Part shown: positions 31,886 through 44,515 of the stretch, piece after piece
How positions within the stretch are numbered: the stretch's first letter is position 1
Layout: each line of letters opens with the position of its first letter
Assembly: GCA_009602735.1 (NCBI GenBank)
Contig: WELA01002286.1
Location: 104,409 to 168,408, forward strand
Reading direction: 5' to 3'
DNA from: Mesotaenium endlicherianum
Taxonomy: Eukaryota; Streptophyta; Zygnematophyceae; Zygnematales; Mesotaeniaceae
DNA: 64,000 bases
Made by a program: the position numbers and the translations under genes
Notes under the pieces: generated by a model
The model's database searches: none
The model's input: only the letters and a program-made list of their open reading frames with translations
Told to the model about the DNA's origin: nothing

Positions 31886-32846
31886 AGGAATAGTACTGGC
31901 CTCACTATCCGCCCGTCAATTACAACACAGATAACGATAGGATCAACATTGACGGCATCTTTCACATGGTGCTTCTACATGCAGTCTTTCGCAATCCTTC
32001 CCGCTGACCTCATCAGCACTGTTCTCATCGGCGTTGCTAAGTGCTTGGAAGCAACTTACTCCTTTGTTTTGAGGGAACATACAGCATGCTACATTACCCA
32101 GCAGGGGGTCCTGCTTTTCGGAATCAACACCTGCGCACCTTTTTTCACACGAGGGTGCCGCGCATCTTTAATGTCGTCGACCTTCACTCCTGCATGTCGC
32201 CGGTCAGCACCACAAGTCGGCCACAACGCATGTTGAACATGAGCTCAGCGGCTCACAGACTCAGTATAAAGCACGCGCCGCTCCTGATCTGGCTTCTCCA
32301 ATCAGGCTGCTTTGTGCTTATTCGACGCATTCGACGTTGACTTGTATAGCCATGCTGTCACTCTACCGCCAAAATCTCTTGCAAAATCTCTGACTTAAAT
32401 CGTCGATTCCTGCATCGTTCGCAGAAGTCTTAGCTTTGTAGTCTGCAAGTGCTCCTTGTATCCAGGCCTCAGTCTGTACTAGCAGCCCTAAGCTTCAAAC
32501 GTTAACAATCATTGACAATACGGCGCTGGACCAGTCATTAGCAGTAACCTATTGTCATCTTTCTCTTTATGAACCGCTACGAGTTGCCACCAGTGCTTAA
32601 TTCCTGCTTGATTCATCCACTGACAGCTTGCACTGACCGTTTTTTACGAGAGCATATATGTGATACCACCCGTTGGATGCAATATCGGTACATTTAAATG
32701 CCTAACAAGCTTGACAGGTCATGTTGGACGCCCCCCATAAAAACACATAACAAGATCCAAGTATGGATAGATCTGGGCTGCCCCACCAGCTCTCCTCCAC
32801 CGACATCACCGAGCAACCCATCAACTCTGGAGTTTGAACTTCGGAT
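31886..32846. other. upstream region of the NRPS gene, no gene recognised
   Basis: No coding sequence is recognised. The NRPS promoter and 5' UTR should lie here. I see no TATA box or bidirectional partner gene that I would defend. Confidence 0.4.
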
Positions 32847-33259
32847 ATGGGGTGCTAACTGTCACAACGTTCCCCAAGACATTGATTTTTTTCGCAAACT
32901 TTGCAAGAGCGTCGCCGAAATCCTTGTCTCAATGATTTTTTTGCGCAATGTATAATTCCGACGCAAGGTACTGCGGACAAATGATTCTTGGCGCAACAAC
33001 CTCGACAAAAGCGCCAAGAACTGTATTATATTGGCATTTTCACATCATGTAGATATGGTGGAATACATCACAGAGATGCCCATGAAATTGTTTTTTGTCG
33101 CAAGGTAGTTAGACCGCTTGAGATAAGTCACCAAAATTTGTCAATATTGATTTTCTTCGTACTAACGCAAGAATTATTTAAGAAACAAATCGCCAATCAA
33201 AATATTTTGATTGTTTTCGCCAAGAGGCCCCTTCAGATGAAAAGAGTTAGCACCCCATC
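32847..33259. mobile_element. MITE-like element, 413 bp, with 14-bp inverted termini
   Basis: ATGGGGTGCTAACT at 32847-32860 has an exact inverted copy, AGTTAGCACCCCAT, at 33246-33259. The interior is A+T-rich, non-coding and full of short self-complementary words (AATCAAAATATTTTGATT; repeated TTTTTTCGCAA and GGCGC-CAAGAA). This is the structure of a small non-autonomous DNA transposon. The target duplication is unclear (at most AT), so the superfamily cannot be named. Confidence 0.55.
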
Positions 33260-34848
33260 CCTTCGGACACTGCTTAAAAATTGGCTCGACCGTGCACAAG
33301 CCTTCCTCGTGATGAGTTCGAACTTCAAAGCTGGGAGGTTATAACGCCCAGGAGTGCCCAGGAGCATTTCCACCTGTTCACACCAATTCGTCTGTAACGT
33401 CACTTACAATTTGCATGCCGCTTCTGTCAGCAGGCTAAAAGCCTAGTGGCCAGTAGGCGGCAGCCAATGTCGGCAGCCGCTTAAATATTGATGTTCGACG
33501 TTGATAACTCCTCAGGTGACGGGCAGGAATGTGACCGTCCGAACAGCGTCGGAAGCGAATGCGGAGACTCGAGAGTCGAGACTGGTCGAGACAGGCCAAT
33601 ACAGGCAGAGGCAGGCCCTCATTGACAGATGTGCATGGCTCGTGGCGCGTGGGTGCTCGATCGCTCAGCACGGACCAGCGCGGACGCTTGGGTGGTCATC
33701 AGCAATCGAGAGCCGAGGCCCGTGGTCGAAGCAAAGGGGCCTGGTGGGGCCAGGCGACGCCAAGTCGAGGCGCCGCTTCCTTTCATGGCCCAATCGGGCC
33801 TTATGAGCATCGACGAGCATCACGAAGTGTTCAATCGTGCGAAGGCCTCTGAGCTACTATGAGCCAGTGTGAGGCTTGAGCAATTTAGGACAATTCAGGA
33901 CAAAGTAGCTGCGGATTGAATGACGTCAACCCCGAAGTGTCGCGACAAGAAAATTTCAAGCAGCCGACCGCGCGTGCGGGTTGCGTTTAAAGGAGGTCAG
34001 CGACGCAGGTGCATCGACGTCCGCTCAAGCGTGTGAGTACAATTCTCTTCGGCGACCGGACTACAAAATTGGAGGTAATTCAAGGCTAGGCCTGAGTGCA
34101 CAATGAATGTTAAAAGTTGCAAGAAGTTCTTAAAAGATGATATAGGGCTCCATCTATGTTGCGTTTAGTTCTTTGAACACTTAAGACATCGATGGTAGAT
34201 TGCTAAGCTCTATGAAGATAAAATTAAGAAGCTTCTTGGAAGTCTAAGGAAGACCAAGGATGGAGAAAGCTCTATCATGTCAAAAAAAGACGTTTTTTTG
34301 GTCTTGCCCTCAGTTTGTCGGAAGTCATACTCTATTACTAAATCAAAGTGCTTGTGAGCTAGCAACACCCGAAAGTGTTATATGTAGATGTGAGGAAGCT
34401 CCAGACTCAAAGTGAGATGCTGAATGTTGTTCATTCAGTGCGAGAAGCGCTAGGCACAAACACTCTAGGACTTCACAATTGTTTTTAAATCCCAAAAGAG
34501 TAAAGATTGCCACAAAGGCGTTCCTCTAAATTTTGCAAGCTTTACTTGCCTCGCATTGTTGTTAGCTGATTTTAGACTCGATTGCCAGTAAGTGACCAGT
34601 GACGAAACGAAAGCGCGCTATTAAGAAGCTTACTAATTGAAGACAATGAGCATTGTATTGAGAAGATATAAGCTTACGTATTTTGTGAAGACAAAAACTA
34701 GAGTTTTTGTAACGAGCTGAACTTGCCTGAAAAAAGTTTACAGCGAAAACCAAAGAATTGAGAAAATGTTTGTGAAGAATCTAAAATCTTGGTTCTAATA
34801 GTTTGAAAAAATGACGCAATTGCGAAGTAATACGATGTACCATCTCCC
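33260..34848. other. no gene recognised
   Basis: The left part (33430-33880) has moderate G+C, with locally repeated GAGTCGAGACTGGTCGAGAC-like words and only short frames. The right part (34100-34848) is A+T-rich and may be the 5' continuation of the copia relic next to it, but no domain can be read in it. Confidence 0.4.
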
Positions 34849-35118
34849 ATGGAAGTCGTGCTTCATTGTTTGAAGTTGGACAGAGGAAGAGGACTATCAT
34901 GCGAGGTTAGCTTAAGTACCCAAGATTGCCACAAAGAGAGTGGTGGCTTACATTGCTGCACTGGAGCACATGGAGATGCATCGAATGGACGTGAAGACTA
35001 TAATTTTATATGGAGAGTTGACGAGGATGTCTACATGAGGCACCAAGAAGAGTTTGTGGACTTCAAGTTTCCTAAGAAAGTGTGCAAGTTGAAAGACTTT
35101 CTGTATGGACTAAAGTAA
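34849..35118 (+). mobile_element. Ty1/copia reverse-transcriptase relic
   Basis: Recognisable copia motifs are present: an LEHMEMHRMDVKT-like stretch, matching the family's H-x-M-D-V-K-T-A-F-L-N-G-E region, and VYMRHQEEFVDF followed by KVCKLKDFLYGLK. It is a partial, broken copy (at least one break) with no integrase seen. It lies directly left of the LTR-like repeat at 35166. Confidence 0.8.
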
Positions 35119-35165
35119 TGACAACAGTGAGACATGAAGTGCAGGCGGGAGCTTTGCAGCAAATT

Positions 35166-35690
35166 TATAATGAATCAGGATATTGGTAAATATATTACTT
35201 TAATTAATAATATTAGTTAAATAAATTTAATCTGTTGAACTTTAGTTAGTATTCAGTATGTTGGATTTTTAGGAATATTCAATATAATGACTCAGTCGGA
35301 AGCAACGAGCTGAAGTCAACTTCAGTCACCTTGCTGACTCATTCTTTAACAGTTAGTTGATCGTCCTAAGAGGTACCAGTGAACCGCCTAGTAATGCATC
35401 TAAATGTGGTGTGCTAGATGGATGACCAGATAACGCCTTGGGCGGTTGGCGATTTGGGATGATGGAAGATGGCTGTGGATTTGGTTAGCCGAGGTCCTAC
35501 AAACGTGGTTAGGTGGGTGCCATCGCACTTGCCGTTGTGCAGTAAACTCATTCTATGTACATATGCTAGATATTACCAACAAGTTCGGCATTCAGAAACA
35601 AGGCCAAGTCTCGGTACAGAATACTGAGAGAAGATATGAATCCAAGGCTGCAAGTCATTTCACAAATTGCTTATTAACCTTGCTATTGCA
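35166..35690 (+). repeat. LTR-like direct repeat, family F, left copy
   Basis: Starts TATAATGAATCA. It can be followed alongside 45025-45570 for about 520 bases (shared words include CTAGATGGATGACCAGAT-like, TGGATTTGGTTA, GTAAACTCATTC and TGTACATATGCTAG). The two copies bracket a gag and coiled-coil block in the same orientation, as LTRs would. The right boundary is fuzzy because similarity fades. Confidence 0.6.
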
Positions 35691-36313
35691 TAATTGACGT
35701 AGTATTGTATGAGAAATTGCTAATGCTGCAGCAAGAGGGAATTTGGAAGCTGCTGCTGAGCGAGTCAATGCTGCTGCTACTGCTATGGCTGGATTGCCAT
35801 CTCCAAATGTTGATTTGGGTGCATTGTTCATTTAAATGCAGTCTCAGATGAGTATGATGTATCAGTCTCAGCAGGAGGACAAGAGAAATATGATAGCAAT
35901 GTTACGAGATAAGGACCAACTGGGTTCTCGCAATATTGGAGGTGGCATGGGACCTAGCACGCCAAAGCCAAAACCACCTCAGGGCTATGACGTTGAGAAA
36001 AAGAAGAAATTTAACTTGGTAAAATTTCTTGGTGCTGTTGAGCTGTAGTGAAATAGATAGATAAAGTACTTAATAAAGTAGAATACTGAATCTATTCAAG
36101 ACTAGGATCTTTGAACACAAGTGGTAGCTTCTTGAACGAGAGATGGTTTCTAGAACATCAATATATTTTTCAAACTTGGCAAGTACAAAAGTGATTATCC
36201 AATGCCTTTCTATGCTCTAGCTCTTGTTTATATACTTGCTACGTAAGTAACTTCTAGGAAGGTGCACGTTGATGTGTTGGCACCCAACACATCCCAAAAC
36301 TTGCTACATCTTT

Positions 36314-37065
36314 TGAAAGGGGCGAAGTGCCCTAGTGGAAGCGTAGCGACTCACGAGGAACAAAGATGGCTGCAATCATACTCTAGAGTGCAGCAACATA
36401 TCACTAAGAAAGCTTAGGAAAATTAATTGACATTTTGAGTAGCAAGAAACTGCTCACAAATGGACTAGGATGAAAGGTCTTGTCATTACAAACTCGTAGA
36501 AATTTGCAGAGTGAATACTGATTGAAAATGAAGTAGTTAAGTTCATTTATACTTTTCTACGACGGCCGCTTGCCCCTAGGCGGGAGGGCCGCTTAGCAAC
36601 GGATTTTGCTGAGTGTTTAACAAATCGTCCCTTCCAGAATAATCGTGAGAAAGCCAAATCAGTCTAATCTGACGTGTCGGGCCGATTTGACGTCCACATG
36701 CATGCATCGAAATATCCAGAATATACTAACTTAGACGCGCTAGGCTAATCCGAAACTTCTAGGTAAATCGACCAAGTCGGCACTCCGCGTCAGCCGAACT
36801 TACGTGAAGGTTTGAATTCACTCTAACGGTCCAGATCGCTCGACGCTGTCGGTCAATCTGTCGGTCACGCTCACAGCAAATCAAGGACAGTCATCAACCG
36901 ACCTCAAAACTAATGACACTTTGGAAATTCATAACTCTCTCAATACTTGACCAAATCCGATGAACGTTATAACAAAAAGACCAAACAAATGCACTCTACG
37001 CTTAAGCAATCAAAATTTACATTCAAGGAACTAAAAAATGCTCTTTATAAACGTAGGACCTTACA
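36314..37065 (-). repeat. 3' LTR of chromovirus copy B (family A LTR)
   Basis: Read on the minus strand it runs from TGTAAGGTC to CCCCTTTCA. A purine-rich tract precedes it internally (TTGAGGAGCGGGATGA on the minus strand). It is homologous over its length to the other family A LTRs in the window. Confidence 0.92.
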
Positions 37066-40000
37066 TCATCCCGCTCCTCAAGATGTGACGTCCTTCACGC
37101 ATTCTGCAGATAACGTCTCAACTTACTCTTACAATGAGTCAAGTTGGCCTTCGGCTCCCAAGTGTTGCCGTTCGCATGATAGCTTTTCCACTTGACCAGA
37201 TACTCTTGAACAAGACGTTGACCTCGCTTTACTCGTCAATCGTCAACAATCGCCTCCACTTCGTACTCCAATACATCATCGATCTCGACCGGTAGTGGCG
37301 GTGTAGGTAGTTGTCCTGGATGTATTTCATTTGGGTCAATGAATGGCCGCAGGTAACTGACACGGAACACATCATGTAAACCCCAACGTGAAGGAAGTTC
37401 CAACTTGTAGGCCAATGGATTCACCTGCTTGACCACCGAAAATGGATCTGTGAACCATGCCCGCGGTTTCCTCTTGCCCGTGAAAGGTAGATCCTCTGTG
37501 GACAAGAGTACTTTGTCGCCCACATGGAATGTCACTTCCCTCCTGTGCTTGTCAGCATGCTTGACCTGCTCTTCTTGTGCCTTCCGTATAGACGTCTTAG
37601 CCATGTCCCAAGTCTTGGCCATCTGCTCCATAAATGCTTGCGTAGTAGGAACCTGAGTCTCCTTGGCCTTCTCCAACAAGATGTTCTCTGGATGATATAC
37701 TTCTCTTCCATAAACCATCGTGAATGGTGACTGCTTTGACGATCCTTGCATGCTGTTGTTGTAGGCAAACTCCAATCCTGGCAGCTTCTTGTTCCACTCT
37801 GAAGGGTCCACCATAGTGAAACTCCTGAGCACCTCTTGCAGAATTCTGTTGAGCCTCTCACTCTGCCCGTCTGTCTGAGGATGATAGGAAGTGCTCAGAC
37901 TCAGCTTGGTCCCCATCAAAGTAAGCAATGGCCGCCAAAAGTTGCTCGTAAACCTTGGATCCCGATCTAAACCAATCATCTTCGGCAACCCATGTAGCTT
38001 GAAAATATGATCAAAGAGTTGCCGTGCCACATCTGCAGCCGTGGAAGTCTCCTTCGTGAGAATGAAGTGCGCCATCTTGCTGAGTCCATCAGACACAATC
38101 CATACTGCATCGTGTCCTTGACCACTCACTGATAAAGATGTGGTGAAGTCCATAGCAATCTGCTCCCAAGGATACTCTGGAATAGGCAGGGGCTGCAATG
38201 TACCTCCCTTCTTTTGATTTGGTGTCTTGTTTCTTTGGCACGCATCGCAACTCCTTATCCACTCCTTGATGTCCTTGTCCATATTTCTCCATAAATACTG
38301 CCGCCTTAACACGCTTGCCGTCTTCTGGCTTCCAAAGTGTCGAGCATATAAGCAAGCAAAATGCTCCGCAAGTAGTAAATCTCGTAGGTTCTTGACGTCA
38401 GGTACCACCACTCTCTTGGAATCACCATAACACCATATGCCGTCCTTCTTCTGCATACTTGAGTTGGACTCAGTTGCTCCACCATCTGCAATCTTTGGGT
38501 CCTCCTCATAACCTCTCTGAAGCTTCTTCTCGAAGTCCATATTTTCCTTGCTGACTGAGACAGCTACAAGGTCGCACCTCCTGGATAAGCATTTGCAGGG
38601 TTGATCTTCCCCAGTAAGTACTCAATCTTGTGGTCGACCTGTAGCAGATACTCCATCCGCCTTGCTTGTCTTGGTGTCAACGTTAACTGCGTCATAAATT
38701 TCTCCAAGCTCTTGTGGTCGGTCTTGATGGACAACTTCTGGCCGTCCACATAACATCGCCAAATCCTCAAAACCTGGATAATAGCTAACATCTCCCGCTC
38801 GTGTGCTGTATAGTTTTGCTCAGCGGGACTCAACTTTCTGCTCTCATATGCCACAGGTTGCAAACCTTTGCCCTGGTCCTGGAGAAGAATTGCCAACACA
38901 AGTGCCTGTGTCAACAACTCCATAATCTTCTCAAAGACTTGCTGCTCCTTGTCACCCCATAGCCACTTCTCCTGCTTCTTTAACATGTCCGTGAGTGGTG
39001 CACACACCTTGGCAAATCCTTAAATGAAGCGTCGATCATAGTTTGCCATACCGAGGAAGCTCCTGAGTTGATGAATATCAACAGGTACCGGCCAATCTCT
39101 GACTGCTTGCACCTTCTTCTGCTCCACCTTGACTCCTTCAGCTCCCACTATGTGCCCAAGAAACTCGACTTCTTTGAGACAGAAATCGCATTTACTCATC
39201 TTCCTATATAGCTTCTGATCTCTCAAGACCTCCAACACCTTCCTCAGATGCTCCACATGCTCTTCCAAGGTCTTCGAATAGATCAAGATATTGTCCAAAA
39301 ATACCACCACAAACTGGTCCAAGTGGGGTATGAAGATACTATTTATGAGTCCTATGAATATAGCAGGTGCATTGGTTAACCCAAAAGGCATGACTGTAAA
39401 CTCAAATAATCCATAGCGAGTCCTGAAAGAAGTCTTCTAAACGGCTCCTTCCGCAATTCGTACCTGGTGATAGCCACTCCTCACATCCATTTTTGAGAAA
39501 TACTTCGCCCCGACAAGCCTGTCAATCAACTCATCCACTCGTGGAAAATGGTACCTGTTCTTGATGGTGACCTTGTTGAGTGCCTGGTAGTCGACACACA
39601 TCCTCATAGTCCCATTCTTCTTCTTCACAAAATATAGACTCGCTGGGTTGGATGAATCCCTTTCCAATAACTCTATCAGCTGCTTTCTCAACTCATCCAA
39701 CTCCGAAACGATTATCAATAGGTGGGTCTCACTGGTGGCTTGCTCCCCGGTTCCAACTCAATCTTGTGCTCCATAACTCTTTGTGGAGGTAATCTTGCTG
39801 GTAGCTCCTCTGGAAGAACCCACTTGAACTCCTCCAACAGCGCCATGATTTGGGCAGGCATCTCAGCAGGCTTTTTCTCTTGAGCAGTTGGGCTCTGCTT
39901 CTTGTAAGCAAGGGGATTGGAAACCACTACTTGCTCTTTCGGCAATGTACATTCGGCGAGGCTGTAACTTGTGGTCGTATCTACCTCTCCCTGTTTCGCT

Positions 40001-41519
40001 GTCTCCATTCAACCATCACGCCCTTGGACCTTCACTTGTCCTGTGCTCCAATGTACTTGAGGGTTGGCTTTCCTCAGCCATGTTCGGCCCAATATCACCT
40101 CATGGTGACCTAACTCTGCCTGCTCCATAACTTCAGTACTCTGGTGCCCCGCTACTTCCACGTGAATAGCTTCTGTAGGTGGAACACACTTGAGTCTCTG
40201 CCCATTCGCCAAACCTGCCTCCTTAGACTCATAATGCTTCTGCACAGGGATTTCCCACTCCTTCACAAGCTTCTTGTGGATAAAATTTGCACTTGCGCCA
40301 CTGTCGACCATACACTTCGCCTTGTTGCCGTCGACTACTCCTTCCACGATAATAGGCTTGTCAACATCCCGTCTTTCGCTTCTCGGCAGGCTCCTCGAGT
40401 TAATGTCCTTGTGGATTCCCATCTTCACGCCAGTAAACACCCCAGAACGACTTACTGACGTTCTCCTTTTTCCTGTTGCTGAGGTTGCTTTGCCTTCACA
40501 TGGCAGTCCCCCACCAGATGCCCAAGTTTGCCACAATTATAGCAGGGTCCTCTTGGCTTGTAATTTTGCTGCCTGCGCTGGTTCTGAACAAGTCTAAACT
40601 CCATAGGTATTGGACCATCACCACTCGTGTTTGGCGTTTAAGATCCAAAGTGTTGATGTCCTCCAAAGTTGTGGCTGCTTCATTGTCTCTGGCTATTCTC
40701 CACAGCGTCGACCCTCGTTGCCAATCCCATCTTTTCACCAAGACTGGTAGGGTCCTTGAGCGCCACTTCCTTGGCCACAGTTGGCTTGAGTCCCCTCATG
40801 ATGTTGTCCATCATCTCTAACTCGTGCATGGATGAACTTTGAAGCACCGGCTCGTTGAAGCGCAATACATACTCCTAAACGCTTCCTTGTTGGCGAAGGT
40901 GCACCAATAGATCTCGAGCGGTAGCCTCGGGTGCGATAGGTTGAAATTGCCTCGTCAGGCCATCAAAGAGCTGATCAACAGTAGCAGGAACTCCAGACAG
41001 CTGCTCCTCTCGCTCATACCAAGCTACAGCACTCTTCTTCAGCAAAGTAATCGCAAAGACGACTTGCCTGTCGGGCGTGAGCGCAGAATACTCCACAAAC
41101 TTCTTCACTCCAACAATCCATTGATGAACAGGCGGCCATCCGGGCTCTCCTGTGTACACTTCAGGCTTAGGCGCACGCACTCCTGATTGGGGTGGAATAA
41201 TTGGTTGCATCACTGTATTAACATGGATTGGTGGTACAACAGGTGCAGGTGCCGAACTCGTCAAAGCGGCATTTCCAACAAGAACTCGCACCATTCTCTC
41301 CACCTCCGCCGCATATTTTGTTGAAATTGGGCGTAGACTTCTCCTCCAATTGCATTTGCCATTTGCCTTGGCATCGCCTGCATCTCTTGTTGCTCTCTGG
41401 TCATTGTTGGTGCTACCTGCTGCTCCACGCGCTCAACATGCTCGACATGTTCGCCTCCTCCAGCTGCCGGCTGCAACTCCATATTATAATATGCAAACTA
41501 GCCCAGCTCCGATACCAAA

Positions 41520-42277
41520 TGAAAGAGGCGAAGTGCCCTAGTGGAAGCGTAGTGACTCACGAGGAACAAAGCTAGTTGCAATTATTCTCTAGAGTGCAGT
41601 AGCATATCACTAAGAAAGCTTAGGAAAATTACTTGACATTTTGAGTAGCAAGAAATTGCTCACAAGTGGACTAGGATAAAAGGTCTTGTCATTACAAACT
41701 AGTAGAAGTTTACAAAAGTGAAAATTGATAAGAAATGAGGAAGTTATGCCTATATGTAATTCTCTGACCTAAGTCCTCTCTAGGCGAGAGGACCGCTTAG
41801 CAACGGATTTTCCTAAGTGTTTGTCAAATCGTCCCTTCCAGAATATTCGCGAGTAGGCCAGATCAGTCTCATCTCTCATCTGACGTGTCGGGTTGATTAG
41901 ACGTCCTCAGTCATGCATCAAAATATCTAGAATATACTAACTTAGACGCGCTAGGCTAATCCGAAACTTCTAGGTAAATCGACCTAGTCGGCGCTCCGCG
42001 TCAGCGGAAGTTACATGAAGGTTTGAATTCACTTTAATAGCCCAGATCGCTTGACGCTGTCGATCAACCGACGGACGCGCTCACCGCAAATCAAGGACAA
42101 TCGTCAACCGACCTCAAAACTAATAAAACTTCAGAAATCCATAACTATCTCACTACTTGACCAAATTTGATGAACGTTATATCAAGATGACCACACAAAT
42201 GCACTCTACACTTCTATGCAATAATAACCAACTTTCAAGGAACTCAAACATGCACTTTGTAAACCTACGACCTTACA
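41520..42277 (-). repeat. 5' LTR of chromovirus copy B (family A LTR)
   Basis: Same family as 36314-37065 and in the same orientation. The primer site lies immediately inside it. The two LTRs of this element have drifted apart visibly, with many scattered differences. Confidence 0.92.
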
Positions 42278-43230
42278 TCTTTCTAGAATAATGTACACAT
42301 GTCCTTTTGACCTACTAATGGCCTATTTGACTTTTGCCAAATGGAGTTATTTTAGGTCCTTCCTCTAACTTTGAAAGTGCCGTAGATGGTTCAAAGGACA
42401 TAAACCAAGTCCTTAAAGTATCTATTTACACTTGAATCCACACAAAATTATTCTAAAAATATTTAAAAGCATTCAAACATAAGTATGTTAATATAATATA
42501 ACTCACATCACCACATAAGATGTGGATGGAGAGCTCTCTAGACCTGCATGATGCTGAGAAGATCAGACAGATCGGTGCTTTGCTAAAAGGCAGCGTAGTA
42601 GATTGGTGGTCCTTCTAAAAGGAAGAGCGGAAAGCTAACCAACTCAGTGACCACACAGCGATAGAGTTCGCGAAGGGAGTGTTTTGAAAAAATATTGTGA
42701 TCAATGAGAAGGAGATAGCTATTCATGCAATGATCTCCTCGACACTGAAGCAGACCACTTCACTTGCTGAGTATGCTTATATACTTTAGGTGAACATGGT
42801 GAACCAGCCGACCTTGCCAGAGCTGTATAGGCTAGCATACTTCACGTACGGCTTGAAGTTTGAGGTATCGAGTCATTTTGCTGAAAAGAAGTATGAGAAG
42901 CTGGCTGAGTTGATGCGAGACACTGATGCTTGCGATCAACAGCAGTACAACCACAAGCGCCAAACTACTGCTTTGGTGGCTAAGATTCTCACAAAGCCAC
43001 GTGGTTCCTACAATGCTAGTAAGAAGATTAGGCTGAAAATGTTCAGGTGGATGAGCAGGAGTCTTACGGGTATGAGTATAATGCTACGCAGTCTAGAGAG
43101 AGAGGTGGATACTCTCGAGGAGGCTTTATGAGAGGTGGTGGTAGGACTAAGCCAAGACCAACCTCAGCAAACTCAATATGGTACCATTGCCAAGAGAGAG
43201 GTAACTACCGAGAGTATTTTTCAAAGAAGA

Positions 43231-44515
43231 ACCTACTCAAGGTGGATAAAAAAGAGGCAAAAGAGAAGAGCGGAAGAGGCACATGCAGAATACTTGCAAT
43301 TCCGTGGCGACATCGAATCATCCTCCATCTCCGCTCGGGAATCACAACGACTCCAACAACAGCGGAAGGCACAGAAGAAGAAGGAGAAGGAGAAACAAGC
43401 CAAACTGAGGCAGGAAGAACTGGACAAAAAAGCTGCAGAGGAGGCCAAGAAGGCAGTGGAGGAGAGGCAAGCTGAAGAGAGGCGGAAGCAGCAGGCTGAA
43501 GAAGAAGAACAGAGGAGAATCAGCAACTACTGCTACACAGTGTTGGGCAAGGGCTTTGATCTACTGCAGGAGGCCTTCAAGTATGCCCAGAGAAGTCGCA
43601 GTGAGTCGCAGAAGGAAATCTTGCAGAGGGAAGGGGAGACATCCGAAAACTTTGACAAGTAAATAGAGGTCAGCACAGGGCTCCTCCTCTACCACAATTA
43701 TGCCAAGATGGTAGGGTGTACAGTCAGAGAGGCCAAGGCAATGGCCCAAGTGAATGAGGCAGGAGCTGTATCAATTCGAGGTGTTTGGAGGGAAGATAGG
43801 GTCATCAGAATGATCCCCGTGGACGCGGACAGCTTTAAGGACTCTCCATCCCATAACAGGTTCAAGGCCATGTATAATGAGGTGGAGAGGAGGAGCTTAG
43901 AGATTTTGGCCAAGGAAACCAGTCAGCTGGACTTTACAGGGCACTGATACCCCTGTACTCTGAAAAAGACAGACCTTGCCTTTTTCGAGAAGCCCACTGA
44001 TAGGCGGTGGATGACCATCAACATGAGGGACCAGCAGAATGACAGGGTAGGGGAGGAAGATTTTCTAACAGACCTACAGGAGAACATAGTATTGCCTCCT
44101 CACACTGCAGCTTGGGACCCAAGATTGGATGGAGTAAGGAACTGTATGAGTCAAGAAATGCAGCAGGACGAGAGCAGGGCCCGCGAGGCATTCTTTAAAG
44201 GGAAGCACGCTTATGCCAAATGGGCAAGCAAGCAAGGAGAGAAAGACCTGTATGCGGTCAAGACTCAACAGCCTCCACCAGCACCCAAAAAGGGGAAGGT
44301 CGGTAAGGTACTCCTTTTCTCGGGCAGAGCTGGAGCAGGTGACAGAGGAGAACCCAGCAGTCTCAGCGGAGCCGGGGGAAGAAGAGGAGGAGTCAGAGGA
44401 AGAAGAGGAGAAAGACAAGGAAGAGGACACTAGCCCCGCTGTGACCCAGACACCTGCCACATTCCCTATAATAGAGAAGACTGGGTTGGCCAAGGCAGAC
44501 AGGGCTCTGCACTAG
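43231..44515 (+). mobile_element. element-borne coiled-coil protein region of unknown function (family E)
   Basis: A very charged helix (QQQRKAQKKKEKEKQAKLRQ and similar, rich in E, K, Q and A) is followed by GFDLLQEAFKYAQ, an LLYHNYAKMVGCTVREAKA stretch, VERRSLEILAKE, PPHTAAWDPRLDGV and KGKHAYAKWASKQGE. The same order of blocks occurs on the minus strand at 56470-55499 and 49373-48917. It is therefore a conserved protein of a mobile family, probably a gag-type or accessory protein. No enzyme motif is recognised. It is broken in several places. Confidence 0.5.

Larger units (their letters stand above)
36314..42277 (-). mobile_element. Ty3/gypsy chromovirus copy B, ~6.0 kb
   Basis: LTRs at 41520-42277 (5') and 36314-37065 (3'). 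A methionine-tRNA-like primer site reads TGGTATCGGAGC just inside the 5' LTR. Parts in order: gag with a CCHC knuckle (about 41500-40480), protease-like region (~40450-40100), reverse transcriptase (~39720-39020), RNase H (~38950-38560), integrase with zinc-binding and catalytic core (~38540-37500), and chromodomain (~37310-37070). It is flanked by a perfect TCTTT duplication (36309-36313 and 42278-42282). It is broken, with roughly half a dozen to ten breaks. Its LTRs differ from each other clearly more than those of copy A, so it is the older insertion. Confidence 0.93.
36049..42510. repeat. LTR-like repeat C (TGAAATA...ATCA), itself split by an insertion
   Basis: The two halves 36049-36313 and 42278-42510 match the two halves of an uninterrupted ~468-bp copy at 57641-58108. 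They share AACACAAGTGGTAGCTTCTTG, the palindrome GTGTTGGCACCCAACAC and GTACACATGTCCTTTTGACC. The ends are TG...CA. No convincing target duplication was found for repeat C itself. It is probably a solo LTR of another family. Confidence 0.7.

Noticed and set aside
36049-42510. Target duplication for repeat C
   Set aside because: The five bases on each side (TGTAG and CCACA; CTTAG and CTATT for the other copy) do not match, so I do not claim one.
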